DNA of 11,002 nucleotides, taken from positions 1 through 11,002 of the forward strand of contig JAEURE010000058.1 of assembly GCA_016789485.1 (NCBI GenBank). Direction: 5' to 3'. This DNA is from Anaerolineales bacterium (GTDB lineage: Bacteria; Chloroflexota; Anaerolineae; Anaerolineales; Villigracilaceae). The notes under the pieces were generated by a model that worked only from the letters and a program-made list of their open reading frames with translations, made no database searches and was not told where the DNA came from. Numbering within the stretch: the first letter of the stretch is position 1; each line of letters begins with the position of its first letter. Of the stretch, positions 1 through 6,370 are shown piece after piece. The translations under genes and the position numbers were made by a program.

Positions 1-805
1 TTTGCCACACCGAGTCGGGGCGGGCCATTTCTGCGACGATATCAAAAGTGGATATTGCTCCCAGCGGGAACGAATCAGGATCCTCCTTATCAACGACCAC
101 TAATCTGTGATGATAGTTCTGGATCATCATGTCTGCGGCTTCACGCAGGCTGGCATTGATATCAATCGTCAAAGCAGGGTGCATGACATCGCGTACGATC
201 AGTTTTTCATCCACGCCTTCTTTTACCAGCTTCATCAGGTCGTGCCCGCTAACCACGCCCAGGATCTTTCCTTTTGCATCCACGACCAGTACGGAGCGCC
301 AGCCAGCAGACGTCATTGCGCGCGCGGCTGAGACAACCGGAGTTTTTCCGCGGCAGACTAGAATCGCATCTGACATTACATCACCAACCGTGTCCCTCCT
401 GGTTTTCATTGCGCCCGCAATGCTGGAAACAAAATCGGAGAGGGAGATAATTCCAACAGATTTTCCGTTTTCAGTAACCAAGAGGCGGCTGACCTTTTTT
501 TCCATGATGAGGCTGGCTGCGTCAGAGAGGGGGGTATTCGCTTCAACAGTATCAACTGGCTGCGACATAAGATCCGCGGCTGTTAATTTTCGCATGACGG
601 TCAGGCTTTCCTCATCAGATGAAAGCCATTCACCAGCCATCAAGTCAAAGTCAGAAATGAGCCCCAAGGTGCGCCCATCGCGGTCTGCCACCACCAGAGC
701 ATGGACATGATGCTGGTTGAGCAATACCGCCACCTGTCCCAATGTGGCGGTGGGCTTGCAAGTGATCAACCCTGTGTGCATTAAATCTTTTACAAGTTTT
801 GCCAT
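1..805 (-). CDS. Four-CBS-domain protein (C-terminus cut by window edge)
   Basis: I translated the minus strand from an ATG at 805-803; it stays open to the window edge, giving 268 residues with no stop. Four CBS-like repeats follow one another: about residues 5-57, 75-128, 140-192 and 204-258. Each begins with a DLM/DVM-type motif (DLM 7-9, DLM 78-80, DVM 142-144, DVM 206-208) and ends with the G-h-h-S-x-x-D pattern (GLISDFD 48-54, GIISLSD 118-124, GVVSGHD 183-189, GAISTFD 249-255). CBS pairs usually bind adenine nucleotides or S-adenosylmethionine and regulate a partner; no catalytic domain is visible here. The start is set by AAGGAG five bases upstream, whose first bases overlap the TAA stop of the gene before it, so the two are co-transcribed and probably translationally coupled. 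The ligand is unknown. A further domain beyond the left edge cannot be excluded. Confidence 0.9.
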   Translation of the reverse strand, partial: MAKLVKDLMHTGLITCKPTATLGQVAVLLNQHHVHALVVADRDGRTLGLISDFDLMAGEWLSSDEESLTVMRKLTAADLMSQPVDTVEANTPLSDAASLIMEKKVSRLLVTENGKSVGIISLSDFVSSIAGAMKTRRDTVGDVMSDAILVCRGKTPVVSAARAMTSAGWRSVLVVDAKGKILGVVSGHDLMKLVKEGVDEKLIVRDVMHPALTIDINASLREAADMMIQNYHHRLVVVDKEDPDSFPLGAISTFDIVAEMARPDSVWQ

Positions 806-814
806 GATGACTCC

Positions 815-1603
815 TTAAACTTCGTCTACTTCTTTGTACCATTTGACGCGGTCGCCCACACGATCGCGGATGCGCCACGCAAGCGGTTTGGGTTCGCTGT
901 TCAAGCGTGCAATGATTTCATCCACCTGGGAGATCACTTTTGATTTTTGTTCATCTGTCAGTTGTGTGTAATGTTGTGCGAGTTGTTTTACTTTATCGAG
1001 ATTCATGGTGGTGGTGCGCCACAACCCCCATTCGTTTGCACAGAGTTGTGCTGCGAATTTTATATTTATGGTTTCATGATCTATCTCCCCCAATGGATGT
1101 TCGAGCAGCAGCATGATGGTGTCAATAATATCTTTTTCGTTGATCTGCACGATCTGCATTTTCTCAAGCAGTAATTCCGTCAATGGGATGGTGGGGGAGT
1201 CGACTTCGAGGCGGTCCTTCCAGTAAATGGCGTGGCAGAAATCCAGCTTTTCGTAAAAAATATCCACGTGCAAACCAGTTCCGGGTTTGTCAAAGATCGC
1301 GCGTTCGCCCTCCGATGCGATATACACCTCGCGATTTTCCATATACCCCATCCTGGTCATCATTTCGGTGATCTGCCTGCTTTGTTTGCTGTAGGCGCCA
1401 AAATCAATATCGGTATAGGCGCGTCCCATGGCCGCTTGAAGATATCCAAATTTCGGACAGTGCATTTGAAAAGCCAGCGAGCCGATTACCCGTAAAAGGA
1501 TATTCGCATCATCACTGGCTTTTAGTATCGCTTTCAATTCGTTCTCAAATTTCTCGCGCTCAGAACGATCTTGTTCGCCCATCCCGATGGAACTATTCGT
1601 CAT
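815..1603 (-). CDS. Nucleotidyltransferase-fold (Pol beta superfamily) protein
   Basis: A 262-residue soluble protein. I see the three signatures of the Pol beta-type nucleotidyltransferase fold: the h-G-S turn (VIGS, residues 39-42), the paired acidic motif TDIDF (Asp65, Asp67) and a third acidic strand LHVDIF (Asp114). A following segment resembles the helical part of AbiEii-like and related minor nucleotidyltransferases (IPLTELLLEKMQIV, about 142-155). This family transfers a nucleotide to a protein, RNA or small molecule; the acceptor here cannot be told. The start has a good site, AGGAGA five bases upstream, and a consensus-like promoter lies about 80 bases further up. It is the first gene of a leftward unit whose second gene, nine bases on, encodes four CBS domains. 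Fusions of CBS and nucleotidyltransferase domains are known (DUF294-type), so the pair may work together; that link is inference. Fold assignment is fairly sure, function is not. Confidence 0.75.
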   Translation of the reverse strand: MTNSSIGMGEQDRSEREKFENELKAILKASDDANILLRVIGSLAFQMHCPKFGYLQAAMGRAYTDIDFGAYSKQSRQITEMMTRMGYMENREVYIASEGERAIFDKPGTGLHVDIFYEKLDFCHAIYWKDRLEVDSPTIPLTELLLEKMQIVQINEKDIIDTIMLLLEHPLGEIDHETINIKFAAQLCANEWGLWRTTTMNLDKVKQLAQHYTQLTDEQKSKVISQVDEIIARLNSEPKPLAWRIRDRVGDRVKWYKEVDEV

Positions 1604-1676
1604 ACAGATCTCCTAAAAGAGAATTAAGCGGCTTGTACTTGATGAAAACGAGTTGTTGAACTTTTCTTATTTTTTC

Positions 1677-1688
1677 CGAACATTTTCG
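1677..1688. promoter_or_regulatory. 12-bp palindrome, candidate operator
   Basis: CGAA-CATT-TTCG is an inverted repeat (arms 1677-1680 and 1685-1688) immediately downstream of the leftward -10 box, covering the predicted leftward start site. Position and symmetry fit a repressor site, and the adjacent DeoR-family gene is a plausible binder. Short palindromes also occur by chance in AT-rich DNA, so this is a candidate only. Confidence 0.3.
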
Positions 1689-1690
1689 TA

Positions 1691-1719
1691 ATTATAATGA
1701 AAAAATCAAAAACTTGCAA
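1691..1719 (-). promoter_or_regulatory. Leftward sigma70-type promoter for the nucleotidyltransferase/CBS unit
   Basis: Reading the minus strand, a -35 box TTGCAA (1719-1714) is followed by exactly 17 bases and a perfect TATAAT -10 box (1696-1691). Transcription would start near 1684, giving an untranslated leader of about 80 bases before the ATG at 1603. The -35 is palindromic and is also the -35 of the rightward promoter. Confidence 0.7.
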
Positions 1720-1742
1720 ATTTCATCAGATTCTTATATAAT
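1714..1742 (+). promoter_or_regulatory. Rightward sigma70-type promoter for the DeoR-family gene
   Basis: TTGCAA at 1714-1719, a 17-base spacer and a perfect TATAAT at 1737-1742. The expected start is near 1749, about 43 bases upstream of the repressor ATG. The -35 box is the same six bases used by the leftward promoter, so two RNA polymerases could hardly occupy both at once. Confidence 0.7.
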
Positions 1743-1791
1743 GCGACATCAAAGTGAGCAATTTCCTTCATTCCCAACCTGAGACCAGTAA

Positions 1792-2586
1792 ATGAGCAAA
1801 CCTCTCATTCCAGCCCAACGGCGGGAACGAATTCAGGAATATCTGGCTATTCACCAAATCGTCCGCACGGTTGATTTGTGTGAAATGCTGGAAACTTCCG
1901 AAGCTACCGTGCGCCGTGACCTCGAATGGCTGGAGCAAAAGGGAGTGCTTGAACGCACGCATGGGGGCGCGATCCAAAATCAGCGTATGATCCTCGAACA
2001 GGAATACCAGCAAAGGGCGCAGCATCATCCCGAGGAAAAACGCCGTATTGGTGAACTTGCCGCATCCTTGATCGAAGACGGCGATATTGTTTTTATCAAC
2101 AGCGGTACGACTGCCACACAGGTCTTGCAGCATATCCGGCGCGATTCCAGTATTTCCGTTTTTACAAATAATGTCAGCGCTGTGATGGAACTGGGCGACC
2201 CGGGTTTTCACTACTATATGACGGGAGGCGAGTTTCAATCCCGCTCCAATTCTTTGGCGGGGCGCTTCGCTCTGGACAATTTGGGCCTGGTCTATGCCAA
2301 TAAAACGATCCTTGGCGTTGATGGAATCTCCCTAAAACACGGTTGCACCGTGCCGACCAACCCCGAAGCTGAAGTTGTCCGCAAGATGATCGAGCGCACA
2401 AAAGGACAAGTCATTGTGGTGGCAGACCACAGCAAGTGGGGCGTGGTTTCCAATTTTCAAGTCGCAAATATTGATGAGATAGATAAGCTGATATCAGACG
2501 AATACCTTGATCTCTCAGCAGTAGATTCGCTGGCAGTACATAACATTTCATGCCAGCTTGCCAGTTTCGCGCCTGTCCCAGCCTGA
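1792..2586 (+). CDS. DeoR/GlpR-family transcriptional repressor
   Basis: A 264-residue protein of normal length for the family. The N-terminus carries the DeoR winged helix-turn-helix (about residues 9-60) with the typical recognition helix SEATVRRDLEWLE (36-48), then GVLERTHGGA (51-60). The C-terminal effector domain has the SGTT phosphate-binding-type loop (within VFINSGTTATQVLQHI), a GVDGIS strand-turn and VVADHSKWG near the end, as in DeoR-type sensors of phosphorylated sugars. The start is well bounded: a TAA lies directly before this ATG and a TGA twelve bases upstream, both in frame. The ribosome site is weak (GAGA seven bases upstream). A terminator-like hairpin follows at once, suggesting its transcript is partly separate. 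It probably represses its own promoter, the divergent unit and/or the downstream amine genes, released by a phosphorylated metabolite; the target and effector are inferred from family and position. Confidence 0.93.
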   Translation: MSKPLIPAQRRERIQEYLAIHQIVRTVDLCEMLETSEATVRRDLEWLEQKGVLERTHGGAIQNQRMILEQEYQQRAQHHPEEKRRIGELAASLIEDGDIVFINSGTTATQVLQHIRRDSSISVFTNNVSAVMELGDPGFHYYMTGGEFQSRSNSLAGRFALDNLGLVYANKTILGVDGISLKHGCTVPTNPEAEVVRKMIERTKGQVIVVADHSKWGVVSNFQVANIDEIDKLISDEYLDLSAVDSLAVHNISCQLASFAPVPA

Positions 2587-2613
2587 CACGCCCAGACCAC
2601 ATGTCAGGTTTTT
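2582..2613 (+). terminator. Intrinsic-terminator-like hairpin after the DeoR gene
   Basis: CCTGACA (2582-2588) pairs perfectly with TGTCAGG (2602-2608) across a 13-base loop, followed directly by TTTTT (2609-2613). The repressor stop codon TGA (2584-2586) lies inside the 5' arm, so ribosomes terminating there could weaken the hairpin. The stem is short and only moderately GC-rich, so termination may be partial. Confidence 0.55.
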
Positions 2614-2631
2614 GATTCAGAGGAGTCATTG

Positions 2632-3630
2632 ATGTCTTTTTTCTTTTCAAAGAAGCCCAAGAAAGAACCGACTCGCCTGTTCTTTGCCACCGATATCCAT
2701 GGTTCTGAGCGTACGTTTCGCAAATTCATCAACGCGGGAAAGTTCTACAATGTAAATGTCATTGTGATGGGCGGGGATATTCAAGGCAAGTTAATGATTC
2801 CCATTATTAAAGAATCAAATGGACATCACCGCGCTACTGTGCAGGGACGCGTGGAACATCTTGCTACTGACGAGGAATTAAAAGCCTTGACAGGCAAACT
2901 GGATATTCTCGGTTTCTACTATAAGATCATGGAAGAGGATGAGTTCCGTGCGTTGCAGTCCGACCCCAAATCTGTGGAGGCATTGTTCAACGAGCTTGCC
3001 AAACAAAAGTTGATCAATTGGGTTAACCTCGCGGAAGAAAGGTTGAATGGCACTGGGATCAAGTGTTTTGTCACAGGCGGCAACGACGATGAATGGGATG
3101 TGTTAAATGTAATGAAGCAGGAAGGTGTAAAGTCTTTCTTTGCTTGTGAAAATGAAATGGTCCATATCGATGATGACCATACGATGATCTCCATCGGTAT
3201 CAGCACGCCAACCCCATGGAAGACGCCGCGCGAAACCACCGAAGAAGAGCTGGGTGCAATGATCGATAAAATGGCGGCATTGGTTCCGGATATGAACAAA
3301 GCCATTTTCAATTTTCACGACCCGCCGAAAGATTCCACGCTGGACACCTGTCCCATGCTGGATTGGGATAAAGATCCACCTGAGCAAATTGTTCAGGGAG
3401 GGCAGCCAGTTATGCACGGAGCGGGAAGCGTTTCTGTCCGTGTTGCCATCGAGAAATACAAACCGATGCTCGGGCTGCATGGTCATATCCATGAGTCGCA
3501 GTCTGTTGCAAAACTGGGACGAACAACCTGTATCAATCCTGGCAGTGAATATGCTGAGGGCGTTTTGCGTGGATGTCTCGTCACGTTTGCGGATGGCGAA
3601 GTGCAAGGCTATCAAATGACGAGTGGATAA
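2632..3630 (+). CDS. Calcineurin-like metallophosphoesterase
   Basis: A 332-residue protein with the metal-binding series of the calcineurin-like phosphoesterase superfamily in order: DxH (Asp21, His23 in TDIHG), GD (Asp49 in GGDIQGK), GN (Asn151 in GGNDDEW), a lone His (His229 in FNFHDPP) and GHxH (His285, His287 in LHGHIHE), ending with the usual INPGS strand. All metal ligands are present, so it should be an active dinuclear-metal phosphatase or phosphodiesterase. The substrate is not evident. I chose the ATG at 2632 over a TTG three bases earlier because GAGGAG then sits six bases upstream rather than three. A lysine-rich start (SKKPKKEP) precedes the fold, and there is no signal peptide, so it is cytoplasmic. 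It lies between a DeoR regulator and an amine-type permease; a role in removing or recycling a phosphorylated pathway intermediate or inducer is inference. Confidence 0.88.
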   Translation: MSFFFSKKPKKEPTRLFFATDIHGSERTFRKFINAGKFYNVNVIVMGGDIQGKLMIPIIKESNGHHRATVQGRVEHLATDEELKALTGKLDILGFYYKIMEEDEFRALQSDPKSVEALFNELAKQKLINWVNLAEERLNGTGIKCFVTGGNDDEWDVLNVMKQEGVKSFFACENEMVHIDDDHTMISIGISTPTPWKTPRETTEEELGAMIDKMAALVPDMNKAIFNFHDPPKDSTLDTCPMLDWDKDPPEQIVQGGQPVMHGAGSVSVRVAIEKYKPMLGLHGHIHESQSVAKLGRTTCINPGSEYAEGVLRGCLVTFADGEVQGYQMTSG

Positions 3631-3730
3631 TTCTGCAGATCGAAAGGAGGAGGTTTCCGGAATTAATTAGTTTGGTGTTGCAAGGAGATTGGTAACCGAT
3701 AGAAGTTGTTATAACCAAAGGAGAAAAGAA
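3631..3730 (+). promoter_or_regulatory. Permease leader with three Shine-Dalgarno-like tracts
   Basis: This 100-base gap holds three purine-rich tracts complementary to the 16S rRNA tail: AAAGGAGGAGGT (3643-3654), AAGGAG (3682-3687) and AAAGGAG (3717-3723). Only the last is properly placed, seven bases before the permease ATG. TTGGT (3689-3693) could pair with ACCAA (3714-3718), just touching the true site. I see no convincing promoter here, so read-through from upstream is likely. Any control role is speculative. Confidence 0.3.
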
Positions 3731-5359
3731 ATGGCTACAGCTACGGCAAAACCAGAAGTCTTTACTCGAAAAGCCTCAGGGCTTGTGCGTGTTATGTCTC
3801 CGTTCTCCGCCTTCGTCTACAACATTTTGACGATGGGTCTGATCTTCCCATGGACGTATTTGTGGGCACCCGGCGCTTTGCCGGGCGGTAAACTTGTTTG
3901 GGGGATTTTGTTGGCAATGGTGATCGAAATCCCCATTGCGCTTGTGTATGTTTGGCTTTCCACCGCTCTGCCGCGTTCCGGCGGAGATTATGTATTCCAG
4001 AGCCGCGTGTTTGGCGGCGGCACGGCGTTTACAGTGGTGATGTCCGGTTATGTGATTTGGATCTTGCAATGGGTTGCCTTGTCCGGATGGCTATTGTCTT
4101 ATCTTGGATTCGCACCTTTATTCCTTGGGCTTGGCGCAACCATGAGCAGCGCGGCAATGACCAATCTTGGGCTTTGGTTTACAGGCTCAACCGGCATCAT
4201 TGTTACGAGTATCTTGAACGCATTTGTATCCATGATGATCCTCATCAGTGGATTTAAAAATTATGTGCGCTTCCAGGCTGTCATGATCGGCGGCACGCTG
4301 CTCGCCTTTATCACAATGCTGGTGGTGCTGTTCTTGGGTGACCCCGCCTCCTCGGTGACAAAGATCGATGCGTTCGCTCTTGCGATTGGCGGGACTCAGA
4401 ATTTTGTCCAAACCGCAAAAGATGCTTCCATCGCTGCCGGTGTGGATTTGAATCCGCCGTTCAGTTTGCTGGCTACGATCCTGGTGGCTCCCATTGCGTG
4501 GACATCCCTGCAGTGGGCAACCTATAGCGCCCAGCAAAATGGCGAGATCAAAAATGCCCGCTCCTTCAATAGCCAGGCATTCATTATTGTCGGTTCATTA
4601 ATTTTCACTGGCGTTCTGCTTGCCATTCTTGCTTTTGCCCTGGAAAAGGCTGTTGGAACTGAATTCCTGTATGTGGCAGGCGCGGGCTACTGGGCAGGCG
4701 TTGGTGAATCAACCATTGCTGGGTTCTGGCTCTGGCCTAATATTATTGCAGTGGCACTGTCCGCTAGTCCGCTGGTTATCATTATTATTGGCTTGGGCTA
4801 TATCCTTAATTCGCATCAAATCGTACATAACTGCTATATCGGTATGACGCGCGTAATGGTTGCCATGTCCCTCGACCGCCTGCTCCCCGAATGGATCAGC
4901 AAAGTGGATGAGAAACGCCACACTCCGGTCAATGCACATCTGGCTTATTTCCTTGCCAGCATCCCTGTCATCTTCCTCTACAATTTGAATTCAAACTGGG
5001 TTGCGCTGACTCTCGGTGTCACCTTTGCCTGCGGATATGTCTTTGTCGTAACATGTTTGGCGGGTGCGTTATTGCCGTACCGCGCAAAAGATGTGTACGA
5101 GTCGTCCCCGGGTGCCAAGTACAAGGTTGGTAACACTCCTCTCGTCACCATCATCGGCGTGATCGGTTTCATTCTTGGCGGCGCGATGCTCCTGATGTTC
5201 ATGTTCTACGCACAACTTGGGCTAACCAGTACACTGGCTTACAGCGTCGTATTCGGCATCCTGGTCTTCTCGGCTGTTTGGTATATGATCGCCAAGAATG
5301 CCCAGAAATCCAAAGGCATCAACGTGGATTACGCTTTCAAGGAAATACCCCCAGAGTAA
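3731..5359 (+). CDS. APC-superfamily amino acid/amine permease
   Basis: A 542-residue, very hydrophobic inner-membrane protein with about 12-13 predicted membrane segments (by eye: 22-45, 55-78, 97-120, 152-172, 180-202, 247-265, 282-305, 335-362, 408-425, 427-452, 470-493, 500-520). The first cytoplasmic loop carries the amino acid-polyamine-organocation signature LPRSGGDYVFQSR, and after the middle segments comes the family motif RVMVAMSLDRLLPEW followed by HTPVNA. These mark secondary import of an amino acid or amine by proton or sodium symport. A longer reading from a TTG at 3689 is unlikely, as its AAGGAG would be only one or two bases away; the ATG at 3731 has AAAGGAG at seven. Its downstream neighbours suggest a quaternary or N-methylated amine as substrate, which is inference. 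A strong terminator-like hairpin follows the stop codon by about 20 bases. Confidence 0.9.
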   Translation: MATATAKPEVFTRKASGLVRVMSPFSAFVYNILTMGLIFPWTYLWAPGALPGGKLVWGILLAMVIEIPIALVYVWLSTALPRSGGDYVFQSRVFGGGTAFTVVMSGYVIWILQWVALSGWLLSYLGFAPLFLGLGATMSSAAMTNLGLWFTGSTGIIVTSILNAFVSMMILISGFKNYVRFQAVMIGGTLLAFITMLVVLFLGDPASSVTKIDAFALAIGGTQNFVQTAKDASIAAGVDLNPPFSLLATILVAPIAWTSLQWATYSAQQNGEIKNARSFNSQAFIIVGSLIFTGVLLAILAFALEKAVGTEFLYVAGAGYWAGVGESTIAGFWLWPNIIAVALSASPLVIIIIGLGYILNSHQIVHNCYIGMTRVMVAMSLDRLLPEWISKVDEKRHTPVNAHLAYFLASIPVIFLYNLNSNWVALTLGVTFACGYVFVVTCLAGALLPYRAKDVYESSPGAKYKVGNTPLVTIIGVIGFILGGAMLLMFMFYAQLGLTSTLAYSVVFGILVFSAVWYMIAKNAQKSKGINVDYAFKEIPPE

Positions 5360-5380
5360 ACCTGTTCATCCAATTTCGTC

Positions 5381-5420
5381 GCAGGTCACGTTTCAACAGC
5401 GTGACCTGCAAATCTTTTTT
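5381..5420 (+). terminator. Strong terminator/attenuator hairpin between permease and kinase genes
   Basis: GCAGGTCACG (5381-5390) and CGTGACCTGC (5400-5409) form a perfect 10-bp GC-rich stem with a nine-base loop. After AAATC comes TTTTTT (5415-5420). The U-run starts five bases after the stem, slightly later than ideal. The hairpin ends only seven bases before the AGGAG of the next gene (5427-5431). No clear promoter lies between, so it more likely lowers expression of the downstream genes than stops it completely. Confidence 0.75.
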
Positions 5421-5436
5421 GGATTCAGGAGTGTGT

Positions 5437-6336
5437 ATGGCTGTGATAGAAGAAGTTGTTCAAAAAATTGAAGATTGGAAGGGAAGGTCTGTTTCCATCC
5501 AGCCGCTTTCGGGCGGGTTGACGAATACCAACTTCAAAGTGGAAGTGGACGGTATTCCTCACTTTGTCCGCGTGCCGGGCGAAAGTACGGAACTGCTTGC
5601 CATCGATCGCAATAACGAATATCACAATACAAAAGCCGCCTCCCATGCAGGTGTTGCGCCGAAGATTCTGCATCACTTGCCTGAGCATAATGTGATGGTG
5701 ATCGAATTTCTGGATGGCAAAACCATGTCGAAAGATGCGTTGAACGAAAGAGGAATGCCGACGCGCATGGCGCAGGCGATCAAAAAATTAAATCAGGGCC
5801 CGCGCTTCCTTTCGGACTTCAACATGTTCCGTCTCACAGAATATTATCTCAGCCTGTGCAAAGACCGCGAGATCCGCACCCCGCATGGCTATCTGGATAG
5901 AATGACGACCGTGACACAGATCGAAAAAGCGATGAATGTGAATCCTTTGCCAGCCGTGCCCTGTAACAACGACTTGCTTGCAGAAAATTACATTGATGAC
6001 GGCAGGCAATTATGGCTGATCGATTATGAATACAGCGGGAACAACGACCCGACTTTTGAACTTGGAAATACCTGCCAGGAAATGCAGTTTAACGATGAGC
6101 AGATAAATGAAGTCTGTGCGGCATATTTTGGAGATGCAAAGCCGGATATGATTGCGCGCATGAAATTGAACATGATCATGTCTGACGTGGGCTGGGGATT
6201 ATGGGCCGCCATTCAGGCAAACATCTCCACCATCGAATTTGATTTTTGGGGATGGGCAGAGGAACGATGGGGCAGGGCTGTTGAAAAAATGGACTCGAAA
6301 GAGTTTGGTGGCTGGTTAAAGGAAATTGTGCAGTAA
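5437..6336 (+). CDS. Choline/ethanolamine kinase-like phosphotransferase (APH fold)
   Basis: A 299-residue cytoplasmic protein of the choline kinase/LicA/aminoglycoside phosphotransferase fold. The N-lobe has a LSGGLTNTNFKVEV glycine-rich nucleotide loop (about 24-37). The C-lobe has the catalytic loop NNDLLAEN (177-184; catalytic Asp179, metal-binding Asn184) and the metal-binding IDYEYSGNNDPTFELGN segment (195-211; Asp196, Glu198), close to the bacterial choline-kinase pattern. The Brenner motif is normally HNDxxxxN, and His is replaced by Asn177 here. The reaction would be ATP-dependent phosphorylation of an amino alcohol such as choline or ethanolamine, or a related alcohol. The start has AGGAG five bases upstream and directly follows a terminator-like hairpin. 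It precedes the N-methyl-oxidising flavoprotein gene by 34 bases, so they are probably co-transcribed. Family confidence is high, exact substrate low. Confidence 0.87.
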   Translation: MAVIEEVVQKIEDWKGRSVSIQPLSGGLTNTNFKVEVDGIPHFVRVPGESTELLAIDRNNEYHNTKAASHAGVAPKILHHLPEHNVMVIEFLDGKTMSKDALNERGMPTRMAQAIKKLNQGPRFLSDFNMFRLTEYYLSLCKDREIRTPHGYLDRMTTVTQIEKAMNVNPLPAVPCNNDLLAENYIDDGRQLWLIDYEYSGNNDPTFELGNTCQEMQFNDEQINEVCAAYFGDAKPDMIARMKLNMIMSDVGWGLWAAIQANISTIEFDFWGWAEERWGRAVEKMDSKEFGGWLKEIVQ

Positions 6337-6370
6337 TAAATTCGATGCTCTCGGTGAACAGGTGAATTGA

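Noticed and set aside
129..710. Rightward open frame of 193 codons opposite the CBS gene
   Set aside because: It is antisense to four clear CBS repeats, has no family resemblance and no good ribosome site.
1697..1726. Inverted repeat ATGAAA / TTTCAT between the divergent promoters
   Set aside because: Arms of six AT-rich bases are expected by chance here, and the centre does not match the promoter symmetry.
1768..2238. Leftward open frame of 156 codons inside the DeoR gene
   Set aside because: It is antisense to a complete, well-conserved DeoR protein; its composition looks like a mirrored coding frame.
2629..2631. TTG at 2629 as the phosphoesterase start
   Set aside because: It adds a single residue and has only three bases between GAGGAG and the start; ATG at 2632 fits better.
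3103..3615. Leftward open frame of 170 codons inside the phosphoesterase gene
   Set aside because: The sense strand encodes all metal-binding motifs of a phosphoesterase; nothing recognisable is on this strand.
3675..3695. Six-codon reading frame (GTG to TAA) in the permease leader, as a leader peptide
   Set aside because: The nearest strong Shine-Dalgarno tract is about 20 bases away, the peptide has no repeated regulatory codons, and there is no terminator hairpin behind it.
3689..3730. TTG at 3689 as the permease start (14 extra residues)
   Set aside because: Its purine tract is too close, and the added residues are hydrophilic and unlike the family, while the ATG at 3731 is ideally spaced.
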